From the NCBI GenBank assembly GCA_002937555.1, contig PTKB01000147.1:1-6811 (forward strand): 6,811 nt of DNA, in the 5' to 3' direction. Every line of letters starts with the position of its first letter. The stretch's first letter is position 1. This DNA is from Alphaproteobacteria bacterium MarineAlpha10_Bin2. GTDB taxonomy: Bacteria; Pseudomonadota; Alphaproteobacteria; UBA828. The notes under the pieces are model-generated. The model was not told the DNA's origin and did not search any database. It worked only from the letters and a program-made list of their open reading frames with translations. A program made the position numbers and the translations under genes. Below, piece by piece: positions 1-5,618 of the stretch.

Positions 1-564
1 GCCTTCGAGCCGCAGCGCATCGTCTATCAAAACCTGTGCGCCAATATTGCGCTCAATGCGCTCGCAAATGTGCATGCGATCAATATGGCGGCGGGCTCCG
101 GCGCCGGGACCGCGGCTCTCCCCGCCATCGACTATGCCGCCACCGGCAATTTCGGCGGCATCGCCCTCACCGACGCAGCGGACGGCGAGGCGGTGCAGAT
201 CGCCGCCCTCGATACGCTCCCGCTCGAACAGTGCCATTTGATCAAGATCGATGTCGAAGGCATGGAATTTGACGTGCTGCAGGGCGGCGAAAAGACCATC
301 GCCAAACACCGCCCGGCGCTCTATATCGAGAACGATCGCGCGGAAAACTCGCCGCGCCTGATCGCCCATCTCTTGGCCGCCGATTACCGCCTATTCTGGC
401 ACCGCCCACCGCTCTACAACCCGGACAATTACTTCGCCAACGACACCAACGAATTCGGCGATCTGTTATCGCAAAACATGTTCTGCCTCCCCCGCGCCCG
501 CGATTTCGAAGTCACGGGGTTGGTGGAAATCAACTCGCCCGACGCCGGACAAAACGGCGGCTAG
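1..564 (+). CDS. FkbM family SAM-dependent methyltransferase, C-terminal part (5' end outside window)
   Basis: The frame is open from base 1 to the TAG at 562-564, giving 187 residues with no start inside the window. The first residues, AFEPQ, match the end of strand beta-2 in FkbM methyltransferases, so the glycine-rich SAM motif lies upstream of the window edge. The family hallmark IKIDVEGMEFDVLQGG is present at about residues 81-96, followed by a strand (PALYIEND) and a variable C-terminal part ending in a polar tail. The family O-methylates sugars, polyketides or other small molecules; members are often found in surface-polysaccharide loci. The acceptor substrate cannot be read from this fragment. 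An internal ATG at 70 is not the real start, because the homology continues upstream of it. Family assignment is firm; the biological role is unknown. Confidence 0.9.
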   Translation, partial: AFEPQRIVYQNLCANIALNALANVHAINMAAGSGAGTAALPAIDYAATGNFGGIALTDAADGEAVQIAALDTLPLEQCHLIKIDVEGMEFDVLQGGEKTIAKHRPALYIENDRAENSPRLIAHLLAADYRLFWHRPPLYNPDNYFANDTNEFGDLLSQNMFCLPRARDFEVTGLVEINSPDAGQNGG

Positions 565-756
565 CCCCTCGCAATAGAATGAGCGGGTTGGCGGGGCATG
601 CCGCCTGGCTCCCGAACCGGATTTAGTGCTCTTCGCTCTGCGGACTTCGCGAGAACTGCAAATCTCACCTCTCTCTTTTCACTTCGTCGTGCGGGCGTTA
701 GATGCCATTGAAGGGGCGTTCCCTTCGTTGCAACGACCCTGAGTGAGGAAGCCAAC
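565..756. other. Intergenic region between the FkbM-type gene and the aminopeptidase gene
   Basis: No supported gene lies in these 192 bases. A short hairpin can form at 590-605 (GGCGG and CCGCC around a 6-nt loop) just past the methyltransferase stop, but no T-run follows, so it is a weak terminator candidate. An antisense reading frame crosses this region and enters the aminopeptidase gene, but has no recognisable homology. A promoter for the aminopeptidase is expected here; I see no clear -35/-10 pair. Confidence 0.4.
744..750 (+). promoter_or_regulatory. Ribosome binding site of the aminopeptidase gene
   Basis: TGAGGAA lies 6 nt before the ATG at 757 and is a good Shine-Dalgarno match. 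It fixes the start used for the 374-residue protein. Confidence 0.7.
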
Positions 757-1881
757 ATGGATGCACGACGAAACCTGCCCGACGGACGCCCCCGGGCGCG
801 CGGCCTCGGACTGCCGTTTGCCGCCAATTGCGGCGTCCACAACGCGATAACCGATGTGCCCGGCGTGGAAGTCGGCTTCACCACCTTGATCGAAGGCGAG
901 GGAGACCTGGTGATCGGCGAGGGGCCGGTGCGCACCGGCGTCACCGCGATCCTGCCGCGCGGCCACACGGAAGAGCTGCCGCCGGTGTGGGCGGCGATGT
1001 TCTCGTTGAACGGCAATGGCGAAATGACGGGATCGCATTGGATCAACGAGGCCGGCTATTTCACCGGTCCCATCTGCATCACCAACACCCATGGCATCGG
1101 CGCCGTGCATGAGGCGAGCACGCGCTGGATGCTGAAACAATACGGCGTTGCCTTCGGCGAATATGCCTGGGCGCTGCCGGTGGTCGCGGAAACCTGCGAT
1201 GCCCATCTCAACGACATGAACGGCTTCCATGTACGCCCGGAGCATGTCGTGGCAGCGCTTGACGGCGCGCGCGGCGGCCCACTCGTGGAAGGCAGTGTAG
1301 GCGGCGGCACCGGCATGATTTGCTATGAATTCAAGGGCGGCACCGGCACCGCGTCACGCACCGTCGAGCTCGCCGGCGGCGCTTATACGGTGGGCGCGCT
1401 GGTGCAGGCCAATCACGGCCTCCGCGATTGGCTGCAAGTATGCGGCGCGCCGGTCGGCAAGCATCTGACGGACAATCTCCTATGGCCGCGCGAGCACGGC
1501 TCGATCATCGCCGTTATCGGCACCGACGTGCCGCTGCTGCCGATCCAGTTGCAGCGCCTGGCGCGGCGCATTTCCATCGGCATCGGGCGTGCCGGTACGC
1601 CGTCGGGCAATAATTCCGGCGATATCTTTCTCGCCTTTTCCACCGCCAATCCGCAGCCCGAGGGGAAGGGCGGCGCACGCGCGCTGAGGCGCCTTGACTT
1701 CGTGCCGCATGAGGCGCTCGATCCGGTTTTCAATGCGGTGGTGGAAAGCGTCGACGAAGCCGTGATCAACGCCCTGGTCGCGGCAGAAGACATGACTGGC
1801 CGCGACGGTCACTTCGTCGCTTCCATCGATCACGCGGCGCTGCAAGAGGTGATGGCGCGCTATGGCCAGGCGGCAATCTAG
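757..1881 (+). CDS. dmpA: P1/S58-family N-terminal nucleophile aminopeptidase (DmpA/BapA-like)
   Basis: The 374-residue product matches the usual length of D-aminopeptidase/beta-aminopeptidase proteins (DmpA about 375). These enzymes are made as one chain that cleaves itself before a serine, which becomes the N-terminal nucleophile of the beta chain and removes N-terminal D- or beta-amino acids or small L-residues from peptides and amides. Seen here: the opening ITDVPGVEVG (31-40), VVAETCDAHLND (142-153), QANHG (217-221), the processing-site candidate HGSIIAVIG with Gly248/Ser249, and GNNSGDIFLAFSTAN (284-298) carrying Ser287 and Asp289. Cleavage at 248/249 would leave a 126-residue beta chain, the size known for DmpA. 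The start is supported by TGAGGAA at 744-750, 6 nt upstream of ATG. No signal peptide is visible, so it is probably cytoplasmic. Physiological substrate is unknown. Cys147 occupies a position where an active-site Tyr is remembered for DmpA. Confidence 0.92.
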   Translation: MDARRNLPDGRPRARGLGLPFAANCGVHNAITDVPGVEVGFTTLIEGEGDLVIGEGPVRTGVTAILPRGHTEELPPVWAAMFSLNGNGEMTGSHWINEAGYFTGPICITNTHGIGAVHEASTRWMLKQYGVAFGEYAWALPVVAETCDAHLNDMNGFHVRPEHVVAALDGARGGPLVEGSVGGGTGMICYEFKGGTGTASRTVELAGGAYTVGALVQANHGLRDWLQVCGAPVGKHLTDNLLWPREHGSIIAVIGTDVPLLPIQLQRLARRISIGIGRAGTPSGNNSGDIFLAFSTANPQPEGKGGARALRRLDFVPHEALDPVFNAVVESVDEAVINALVAAEDMTGRDGHFVASIDHAALQEVMARYGQAAI

Positions 1882-1910
1882 CTGCGCGCGCCATGATTGC
1901 GCCACCCGCG

Positions 1911-2058
1911 GCGGAAGCTTTCGGGCGTGAAAATGAAGATTTCGTCCGCCAGGCCCAAAAATGGTGGCCGTGGGCCAGCTGACCGGCGCCATCGCGCATG
2001 ATGGATTGTCGTCATGGGAAATCCGGAAAGGGTTGCGGAAGAACTCGCCGGCGTAACG
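1911..2058 (+). pseudogene. Relic of a sensor histidine kinase (DHp/phosphoacceptor region), frame-broken
   Basis: Three adjacent pieces in successive frames spell a histidine kinase dimerisation domain. Frame one reads ENEDFVRQAQK up to 1960. Frame two, from 1961, reads MVAVGQLTGAIAHD, with the phosphoacceptor His at 1997-1999. Frame three, from 2005, reads IVVMGNPERVAEELAG. Intact kinases of the family read QKMEAVGQLTGGIAHD, then FNNLL, then a TVVMGNLE-like stretch. One base appears to be missing at the A-run 1957-1961, and roughly six codons (the FNNLLT part) are lost at 2003-2004 with a frame change. No ATP-binding domain follows: the opposite-strand cyclase gene ends at 2060, so the rest of the kinase was probably deleted. 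It cannot encode a working kinase. The call rests on motif recognition by eye over about 45 residues. Confidence 0.72.
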
Positions 2059-2059
2059 T

Positions 2060-2947
2060 CTACGGCGCGGGCCTGAGATCAAACACATCGATTTCGCCGA
2101 TGCGTCCCTTGACGCGATGACGGCCGGCCGGCGCCGGTGCGAAGGCGTCGCTTAACCGGCCGGCGGTGTCGCCGCTGATCAGGATCGAGACGTCCGTGCC
2201 GTCCGCGTGTATCTGTTTGCCCAACTGTTCCAGGCGTTGGCCGATATTTACGGTATCGCCGATGATGGTGTAGTTGAGTCGGCCCGGCGCGCCGATATTG
2301 CCGACCGTGGCGCTGCCCGAGTGGATACCGATGCGGATATGCGTGGGCGCTTCGCCGCGCGCGGTCTTGCGCCGGTTTTCGTCGCGCATCCGCCCGGCGA
2401 TGGCGAGCGCGGCGCGGCAGGCACGCTCGGGTGCGTCTGGCTGTTCCTCCGGCGCGCCCCAGAACGCCATCACCGCATCGCCGATAAACTTATCGACCGT
2501 GCCGCCTTCCGCCTCGACACAGTCGACAATGATGGAAAAATGCGCGTTCACGAATACCGCGACCTCGGTCGCCCGCATGCCTTCCGAGGCCGAGGAAAAG
2601 CCGGCGATATCGGTGAACATCACAGTGATCTCGCGCGCGTCCGAAATTGATTCCTCGGCCGAGCCACGCCTGATCAGGCTTTCAACGATCTTGCGCGGAA
2701 CGTAAAGCTCGAACCACCTGAGCGCCCGCAGCATGGCGTTGAAACTATTGGATTGCTCGTTGAGCTCGCGGAATATGCTCGGCGGCAGTTCCTCCACCTG
2801 GGAGATATCGAGATCGCGGATGCGCCCGGCGGCCGACGAAAAGCGCACGATCGGCCGTGCGATGCGGCGCCCGACAATCACCGCCGCGACGAGCGAGAGG
2901 AGCAGCGCGGCGACGCCGGCGATCAGCGCCATGATCATGCGCTCCAC
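2060..2947 (-). CDS. Remaining open C-terminal half: transmembrane-HAMP-adenylate cyclase domain
   Basis: This open frame, 295 residues if a GTG at 2945-2947 is used, begins just before the second membrane helix (about residues 4-26). It continues through a HAMP-like RRIARPI segment into a full class III cyclase domain. The metal-binding aspartates are at 113 (MFTDIAGF) and 157 (FIGDAVMAFWGAP). The purine-selecting pair is Lys153 and Asp231 (IIGDTVN), indicating ATP rather than GTP. The transition-state residues are Asn234 and Arg238. No lesion is seen in this half. The frame is open upstream to the stop at 3017-3019. GTG 2947 and the ATG codons just inside are the only convenient starts, and no strong Shine-Dalgarno is evident. 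It may be a dead 3' fragment or a re-started, sensor-less cyclase; the sequence does not decide. Confidence 0.5.
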   Translation of the reverse strand: MERMIMALIAGVAALLLSLVAAVIVGRRIARPIVRFSSAAGRIRDLDISQVEELPPSIFRELNEQSNSFNAMLRALRWFELYVPRKIVESLIRRGSAEESISDAREITVMFTDIAGFSSASEGMRATEVAVFVNAHFSIIVDCVEAEGGTVDKFIGDAVMAFWGAPEEQPDAPERACRAALAIAGRMRDENRRKTARGEAPTHIRIGIHSGSATVGNIGAPGRLNYTIIGDTVNIGQRLEQLGKQIHADGTDVSILISGDTAGRLSDAFAPAPAGRHRVKGRIGEIDVFDLRPAP

Positions 2948-3221
2948 CTCTTCGCCGACATCCGAGGTCTGAAATAGGCGCCGACCGTCAGCGGCAGCGG
3001 GCCGAAGCCGCTGACGCTACGATAAACAAAGACATATTCGCCGTCGTCGGTTTAGATGACATGTCCGTCGGTGCCCTGCGGCAATTCCATTTGTTCGAGT
3101 TCGTAGCGCCCCTCGTCGCGCCATATCGCGGCGAGCACCGGATCGCTGAACCGCGATACCGCCGGCAGCGGCGCTTCAACTGAGCCTTCGGGGTAGCCGT
3201 CGATGAGAAGGGGATGGGCAA

Positions 3222-3893
3222 TCACCTGGTCGCGCCCATAGGGGATCGCCCATAGAGGATAAAGCGTGTTCCGGCATGTCCGGCGCCCACCGTGCTGACG
3301 AAGCTCGACAATTGCTCGACCGACACCACGGCGACGACCGCGCCCACCGGCACGCCGTCCCGCACCACCGGATAGGCCAGGTTCAAGTAGGTTTTTTTGA
3401 ACTCCTCGCGCCATATAGGCGCGCCCCAACTCGCGCCCGGGCCGATCGCCGCCATGCTGGCGCGCACGATCGGGTCAGCGGAATAGTCGAAATCGTTGAG
3501 CGCGATCTGATCTCTTTCCCTGTCCCTTCCGACAGCCAAGGCGTGCAAATCGGGTTTGATCAGCATCACCGCTTCGATTTGCGGTGCGGCGGCGAGCGCG
3601 CCGGTCAATAGAAGGTCGAAGCTCTTTCTGTCGTTTGGGTCGACCTCGCCCTTTTCGATTCTGGCAGCGATGAACCGGGCCTGATGCTCGGCCGGCTGCA
3701 GATGCTGTTCGATTTGCCGGACCGCTGCGCCGATCGCCTGATCGGCGTTGGTGCTCAAGAGCGAAAGTGTATTCTTCTGTGCCAGCCAAACGCCGACGCC
3801 GAGAACGCTGCCGGCGGCGACGAACACCAACAGGCCGATTGCAGTGGCGAGCGTGATGGTGATCGAAACGCGGCCTTGAATGCGCGGGCTCAT
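3222..3893 (-). CDS. Truncated N-terminal sensor fragment of the broken cyclase
   Basis: This is the 223-residue product expected if translation begins at the cyclase ATG. It carries the first transmembrane helix (ITITLATAIGLLVFVAAGS region) and most of the periplasmic sensor (about residues 40-215). It ends with ten or fewer out-of-frame residues created by the 14-bp duplication. It has no catalytic part and no second membrane helix, so it could at most be a one-helix membrane remnant. It is listed because an automatic annotation may call it a separate protein; it is better read as part of the pseudogene. Confidence 0.45.
   Translation of the reverse strand: MSPRIQGRVSITITLATAIGLLVFVAAGSVLGVGVWLAQKNTLSLLSTNADQAIGAAVRQIEQHLQPAEHQARFIAARIEKGEVDPNDRKSFDLLLTGALAAAPQIEAVMLIKPDLHALAVGRDRERDQIALNDFDYSADPIVRASMAAIGPGASWGAPIWREEFKKTYLNLAYPVVRDGVPVGAVVAVVSVEQLSSFVSTVGAGHAGTRFILYGRSPMGATR
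3233..3260 (-). repeat. 14-bp tandem duplication inside the cyclase gene
   Basis: On the coding strand, ATCCTCTATGGGCG (3260-3247) is followed at once by ATCCCCTATGGGCG (3246-3233), identical at 13 of 14 positions. With one copy the reading is FILYGRDQVIAHP, a smooth sensor-domain sequence. With two copies the frame shifts and ends at 3222. The single mismatch suggests the event is not a very recent copying or assembly slip. Confidence 0.85.
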
Positions 3894-3918
3894 GGCAGGC
3901 GCGATGCTGTGGTACGGC

Positions 3919-4554
3919 TCATTTGCGGATCATCTCTGCGAGTTCCACCGCGCCGGCGCCGTCTTCGCCGGCGAGGCCCTGGATGACACCGGCGCGGTCC
4001 TCGGCGCTGCGGTTCTGGCCGAGCTTGAATTTTCCTTCCAGCCGCTCGATCTCTATATTGAAACCGACAATGCCCGTCATCATTGTGGCGATAAATTTGG
4101 CCGGCGCGTCGGCGGGCGACCAGGGCGGCGAGCGCCCGGCTTCCTGCGCCGCCACAAGCGCATCGAGATGAGCGCGCAGGCTATCCGCGCCGTTCATCGC
4201 GCGCAGCACGCCATGGACATGGACGACGGCATAATTCTAGGTCGGCACCGCTTTGCCGTCTTTCGCCTTGGAGGGATACCAGCCGGGTGAAACATAATGA
4301 CTTGGGCCATGAAAGATAACGAGCACCGCGAGGCCGTCCTCCGCTTCTTCCAGAGCGGACAGCAGCGGATTTTCTTTGGCGAAATGGCCACAAAGACGGC
4401 CTCGATCTCCGCCGCCATCGTCCAGTAACAGCGGCAAGTGATTGGCTTCGACACCGCCCGCAGCAGTGATCACCAGGGTCGCCAGCGGATGCGCGCGCAT
4501 CAGCGCATGCAGGGCCTCGACGCGCTCTTCCCGAAAGGCCGGCGGCTGATACAT
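3919..4554 (-). pseudogene. paiB: PaiB-family FMN-binding protein gene with an internal TAG
   Basis: A single frame from ATG 4554 to TGA 3919-3921 covers 212 codons and would give a 211-residue protein, the normal PaiB length. Family landmarks are all in register: MYQPPAFRE at the N-terminus, HPLATLVI, ANHLPLLLD, LCGHFAKENPL, FHGPSHYVSPGWYPSK, PWSPADAP, IVGFNIEIERLEGKFKLGQNR and a degenerate tail. The only fault is codon 106, TAG at 4237-4239, in the sequence VPT-stop-NYAVVHVHG, where the family has VPTWNY. A single G-to-A change in TGG explains it. The truncated 105-residue product would lack half of the split-barrel FMN-binding fold. In Bacillus, PaiB is linked to repression of protease and sporulation genes; the role of proteobacterial members is not established. 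The gene is upstream of, and co-oriented with, the broken cyclase. Confidence 0.87.
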
Positions 4555-4660
4555 GCTGAAGGGGTTCCGATAATTGCGCGTTGCCTATAATCATTATCTA
4601 AGCGCAGTGGATTAATGCGCAATAGCAAAGCAATCGCCGCGAGGCGCCGGGAGAACGAAG
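4555..4660. promoter_or_regulatory. Divergent promoter region between the PaiB-type gene and the methyltransferase gene
   Basis: This 106-bp, AT-richer gap separates two divergent starts. Seen directly: TATAATCATTATC at 4586-4598, which contains a 5-1-5 palindrome (ATAAT-C-ATTAT), and an inverted pair ATTGCGC (4573-4579) / GCGCAAT (4617-4623). For the minus strand, TTGCGC (4622-4617) and GATAAT (4598-4593) lie 18 nt apart, a plausible -35/-10 pair for the PaiB-type gene. For the plus strand, TATAAT at 4586-4591 could be a -10 element, but no good -35 precedes it. These are pattern readings only. Confidence 0.45.
4586..4598. promoter_or_regulatory. Fur-box-like palindrome
   Basis: TATAATCATTATC matches the last 12 positions of the classical 19-bp Fur box (GATAATGATAATCATTATC) exactly, while the left part is poor: 13 of 19 overall over 4580-4598. 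It overlaps the putative -10 elements of both divergent promoters, where a repressor would act. Fur-family control is inference, and an AT-rich promoter can produce this pattern by chance. Confidence 0.3.
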
Positions 4661-5497
4661 ATGGATAATTTGGAAAGCGCTGTCGCCGAACATTATGGCA
4701 CCGTGGGCTTGTTGGCGCGCATCGATGCCGGGCTGAAGACCGCCGGCGCGGATCCGGCGCACCCCACGCCGGAGGATTTGGCGCCGGTCGATGAATTTCA
4801 TGTCGGCGGGCGCGCAGCGACGCAGCATGCGCTATCCAGAATGTCGCTGCAGGCGTCGGATCATGTACTCGATGTCGGCTGCGGCCTCGGCGGCGCGGCG
4901 CGCTACATCGCGAGCGTTTTCGGCTGCCGCCTTACCGGCATCGATTTGACCCCGGATTATATCGACGTCGCGCAAGCACTGACCGCGCGCCTGGGTTTGT
5001 CGGATTCGATGCGCTTTGAAACCGCTAGTGCCCTCTCCATGCCGTTCGAAGACGCGACATTCGACGCCGCGATCAGCTTCCATGTTGCCATGAATATCCC
5101 TGACCGCGACGGGCTCTACCGCGAGATCGCGCGGGTTCTGCGCCCGGGCGCGACATTTTGCCTGTACGATGTCATGAAAACCGGGCCCGGCGATATCGTC
5201 TACCCCGTGCCGTGGTCCGAGACGGCGGAAACCAGCCATGTCGCCAGCCCCGAAGAGACGCAAAGCTATTTGCGCCAGGCCGGCTTCGAAGTCGTTGAAA
5301 CCGAGGACCGGCGCGAATTTGCGCTGCAAATTTTCCGCCAACGCCTGGCCGGCGGCGAAAGAGACGGTCCGCCGCCGCTCGGCATCCATCTGATGATGGG
5401 CGAAACCTGGCGCGAAAAGTTCAAAAACACCTTGCAAAACACCGAAGCCGGTCGCATCGCCCCAGTGCAAATGATTGCTCACCTGCCGGCAGAATGA
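4661..5497 (+). CDS. Class I SAM-dependent methyltransferase (Methyltransf_11/UbiE-like group)
   Basis: The 278-residue protein has the Rossmann-type methyltransferase core. Motif I is VLDVGCGLGGAARYIA (69-84), the acidic residue ending strand beta-2 is Asp95 (LTGIDLTPDY), and FEDATFDAAISFHVAMNI (129-146) corresponds to the post-motif region, followed by YREIARVLRPGATFCLYD (153-170). The stretch DEFHVGGRAAT (44-54) before the core is typical of a subgroup that resembles sarcosine/dimethylglycine and ubiquinone/menaquinone methyltransferases. The C-terminal part (about 190-278) is likely the substrate-binding cap. It should transfer a methyl group from SAM in the cytoplasm; the acceptor is not shown. 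GGGAG at 4649-4653, 7 nt before ATG, supports the start. It is divergent from the PaiB-type gene, and the deaminase follows 121 nt downstream on the same strand. Confidence 0.88.
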   Translation: MDNLESAVAEHYGTVGLLARIDAGLKTAGADPAHPTPEDLAPVDEFHVGGRAATQHALSRMSLQASDHVLDVGCGLGGAARYIASVFGCRLTGIDLTPDYIDVAQALTARLGLSDSMRFETASALSMPFEDATFDAAISFHVAMNIPDRDGLYREIARVLRPGATFCLYDVMKTGPGDIVYPVPWSETAETSHVASPEETQSYLRQAGFEVVETEDRREFALQIFRQRLAGGERDGPPPLGIHLMMGETWREKFKNTLQNTEAGRIAPVQMIAHLPAE

Positions 5498-5523
5498 TGC
5501 GGCAACCTTACGTTTTTGACGCG

Positions 5524-5538
5524 AATGAGATTCGCATT
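5524..5538. promoter_or_regulatory. 7-1-7 inverted repeat resembling a Fur-family operator
   Basis: AATGAGA-T-TCGCATT is a 7-1-7 inverted repeat with one mismatch (revcomp of the right arm is AATGCGA), extended by one more G/C pair at 5523/5539. Size, spacing and the AATGAGA/CGCATT character resemble Fur-type sites in proteobacteria. It lies about 80-95 nt upstream of the deaminase start. No footprint or genome-wide motif supports it here. Confidence 0.3.
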
Positions 5539-5608
5539 CTGTGCCAATTCGTGCCATCGTCCCTGTCCGGAAAAACAGGCCCGGTGAGGACAAAAATAGA
5601 CAAACAGC

Positions 5609-5613
5609 GGAGG
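5609..5613 (+). promoter_or_regulatory. Strong Shine-Dalgarno that selects the TTG start of the deaminase
   Basis: GGAGG at 5609-5613 is 5 nt upstream of an in-frame TTG at 5619-5621. The next in-frame ATG (5637) is 23 nt away, too far, and no comparable site precedes the farther upstream GTG at 5541. This makes TTG the best start. Confidence 0.65.
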
Positions 5614-5618
5614 CGGAT

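Larger units (their letters stand above)
2060..3893 (-). pseudogene. Membrane-bound class III adenylate cyclase with Cache-like sensor region, disrupted by three lesions
   Basis: Read from ATG 3893, the gene encodes a transmembrane segment (about residues 10-37), an extracytoplasmic Cache-like sensor region, a second transmembrane segment, a HAMP-like linker and a class III cyclase domain. Three lesions break it. A 14-bp tandem duplication (3233-3260) shifts the frame after FILYGR, giving a 223-residue truncated product that stops at 3222. A TAA stands at 3052-3054 between GHVI and TDDGEY. One base is missing near 2970/2971, where TTCAG should read TTCCAG. Removing the duplication and adding the lost base gives 1821 nt, an exact 607 codons, which supports the reconstruction. 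The intact protein would be a sensor making cAMP from ATP at the inner membrane. The start lies 25 nt after the PaiB-type stop, with no clear Shine-Dalgarno, suggesting co-transcription and perhaps translational coupling. Confidence 0.85.
5498..5618 (+). promoter_or_regulatory. Spacer between methyltransferase and deaminase with hairpins and a candidate operator
   Basis: The gap holds a perfect 6-bp stem GCGAAT/ATTCGC with a GAG loop (5521-5535), a direct repeat GTGCCA at 5541-5546 and 5551-5556, and a second small stem CCTGT/ACAGG (5562-5566 and 5575-5579). GTTTTTG at 5512-5518 precedes, rather than follows, the first stem on the plus strand, so it is not a canonical terminator in that direction. 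The region probably contains a promoter or regulatory site for the deaminase. Confidence 0.4.

Noticed and set aside
620..650. A GGTTCGGGAGCC stretch on the minus strand that briefly resembles a tRNA T-arm.
   Set aside because: No matching acceptor, D or anticodon arms could be built around it.
561..1046. A minus-strand frame crossing the first intergenic gap into the aminopeptidase gene, with an arginine-rich translation that might indicate a dispersed repeat or a relic.
   Set aside because: No domain was recognised, and most of it overlaps the real aminopeptidase gene. A genome-wide search for copies of 600-740 would be needed to revive the repeat idea.
1961..2002. A possible intact short protein using the ATG at 1961.
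   Set aside because: It is the middle piece of the histidine kinase relic, has no ribosome binding site, and the kinase homology changes frame on both sides.
3052..4239. Use of stop codons as sense codons (recoding) to explain the internal TAA and TAG.
   Set aside because: The intact genes end normally at TAG, TGA and TAG, and the cyclase also has a duplication and a base loss, so ordinary gene decay is simpler.
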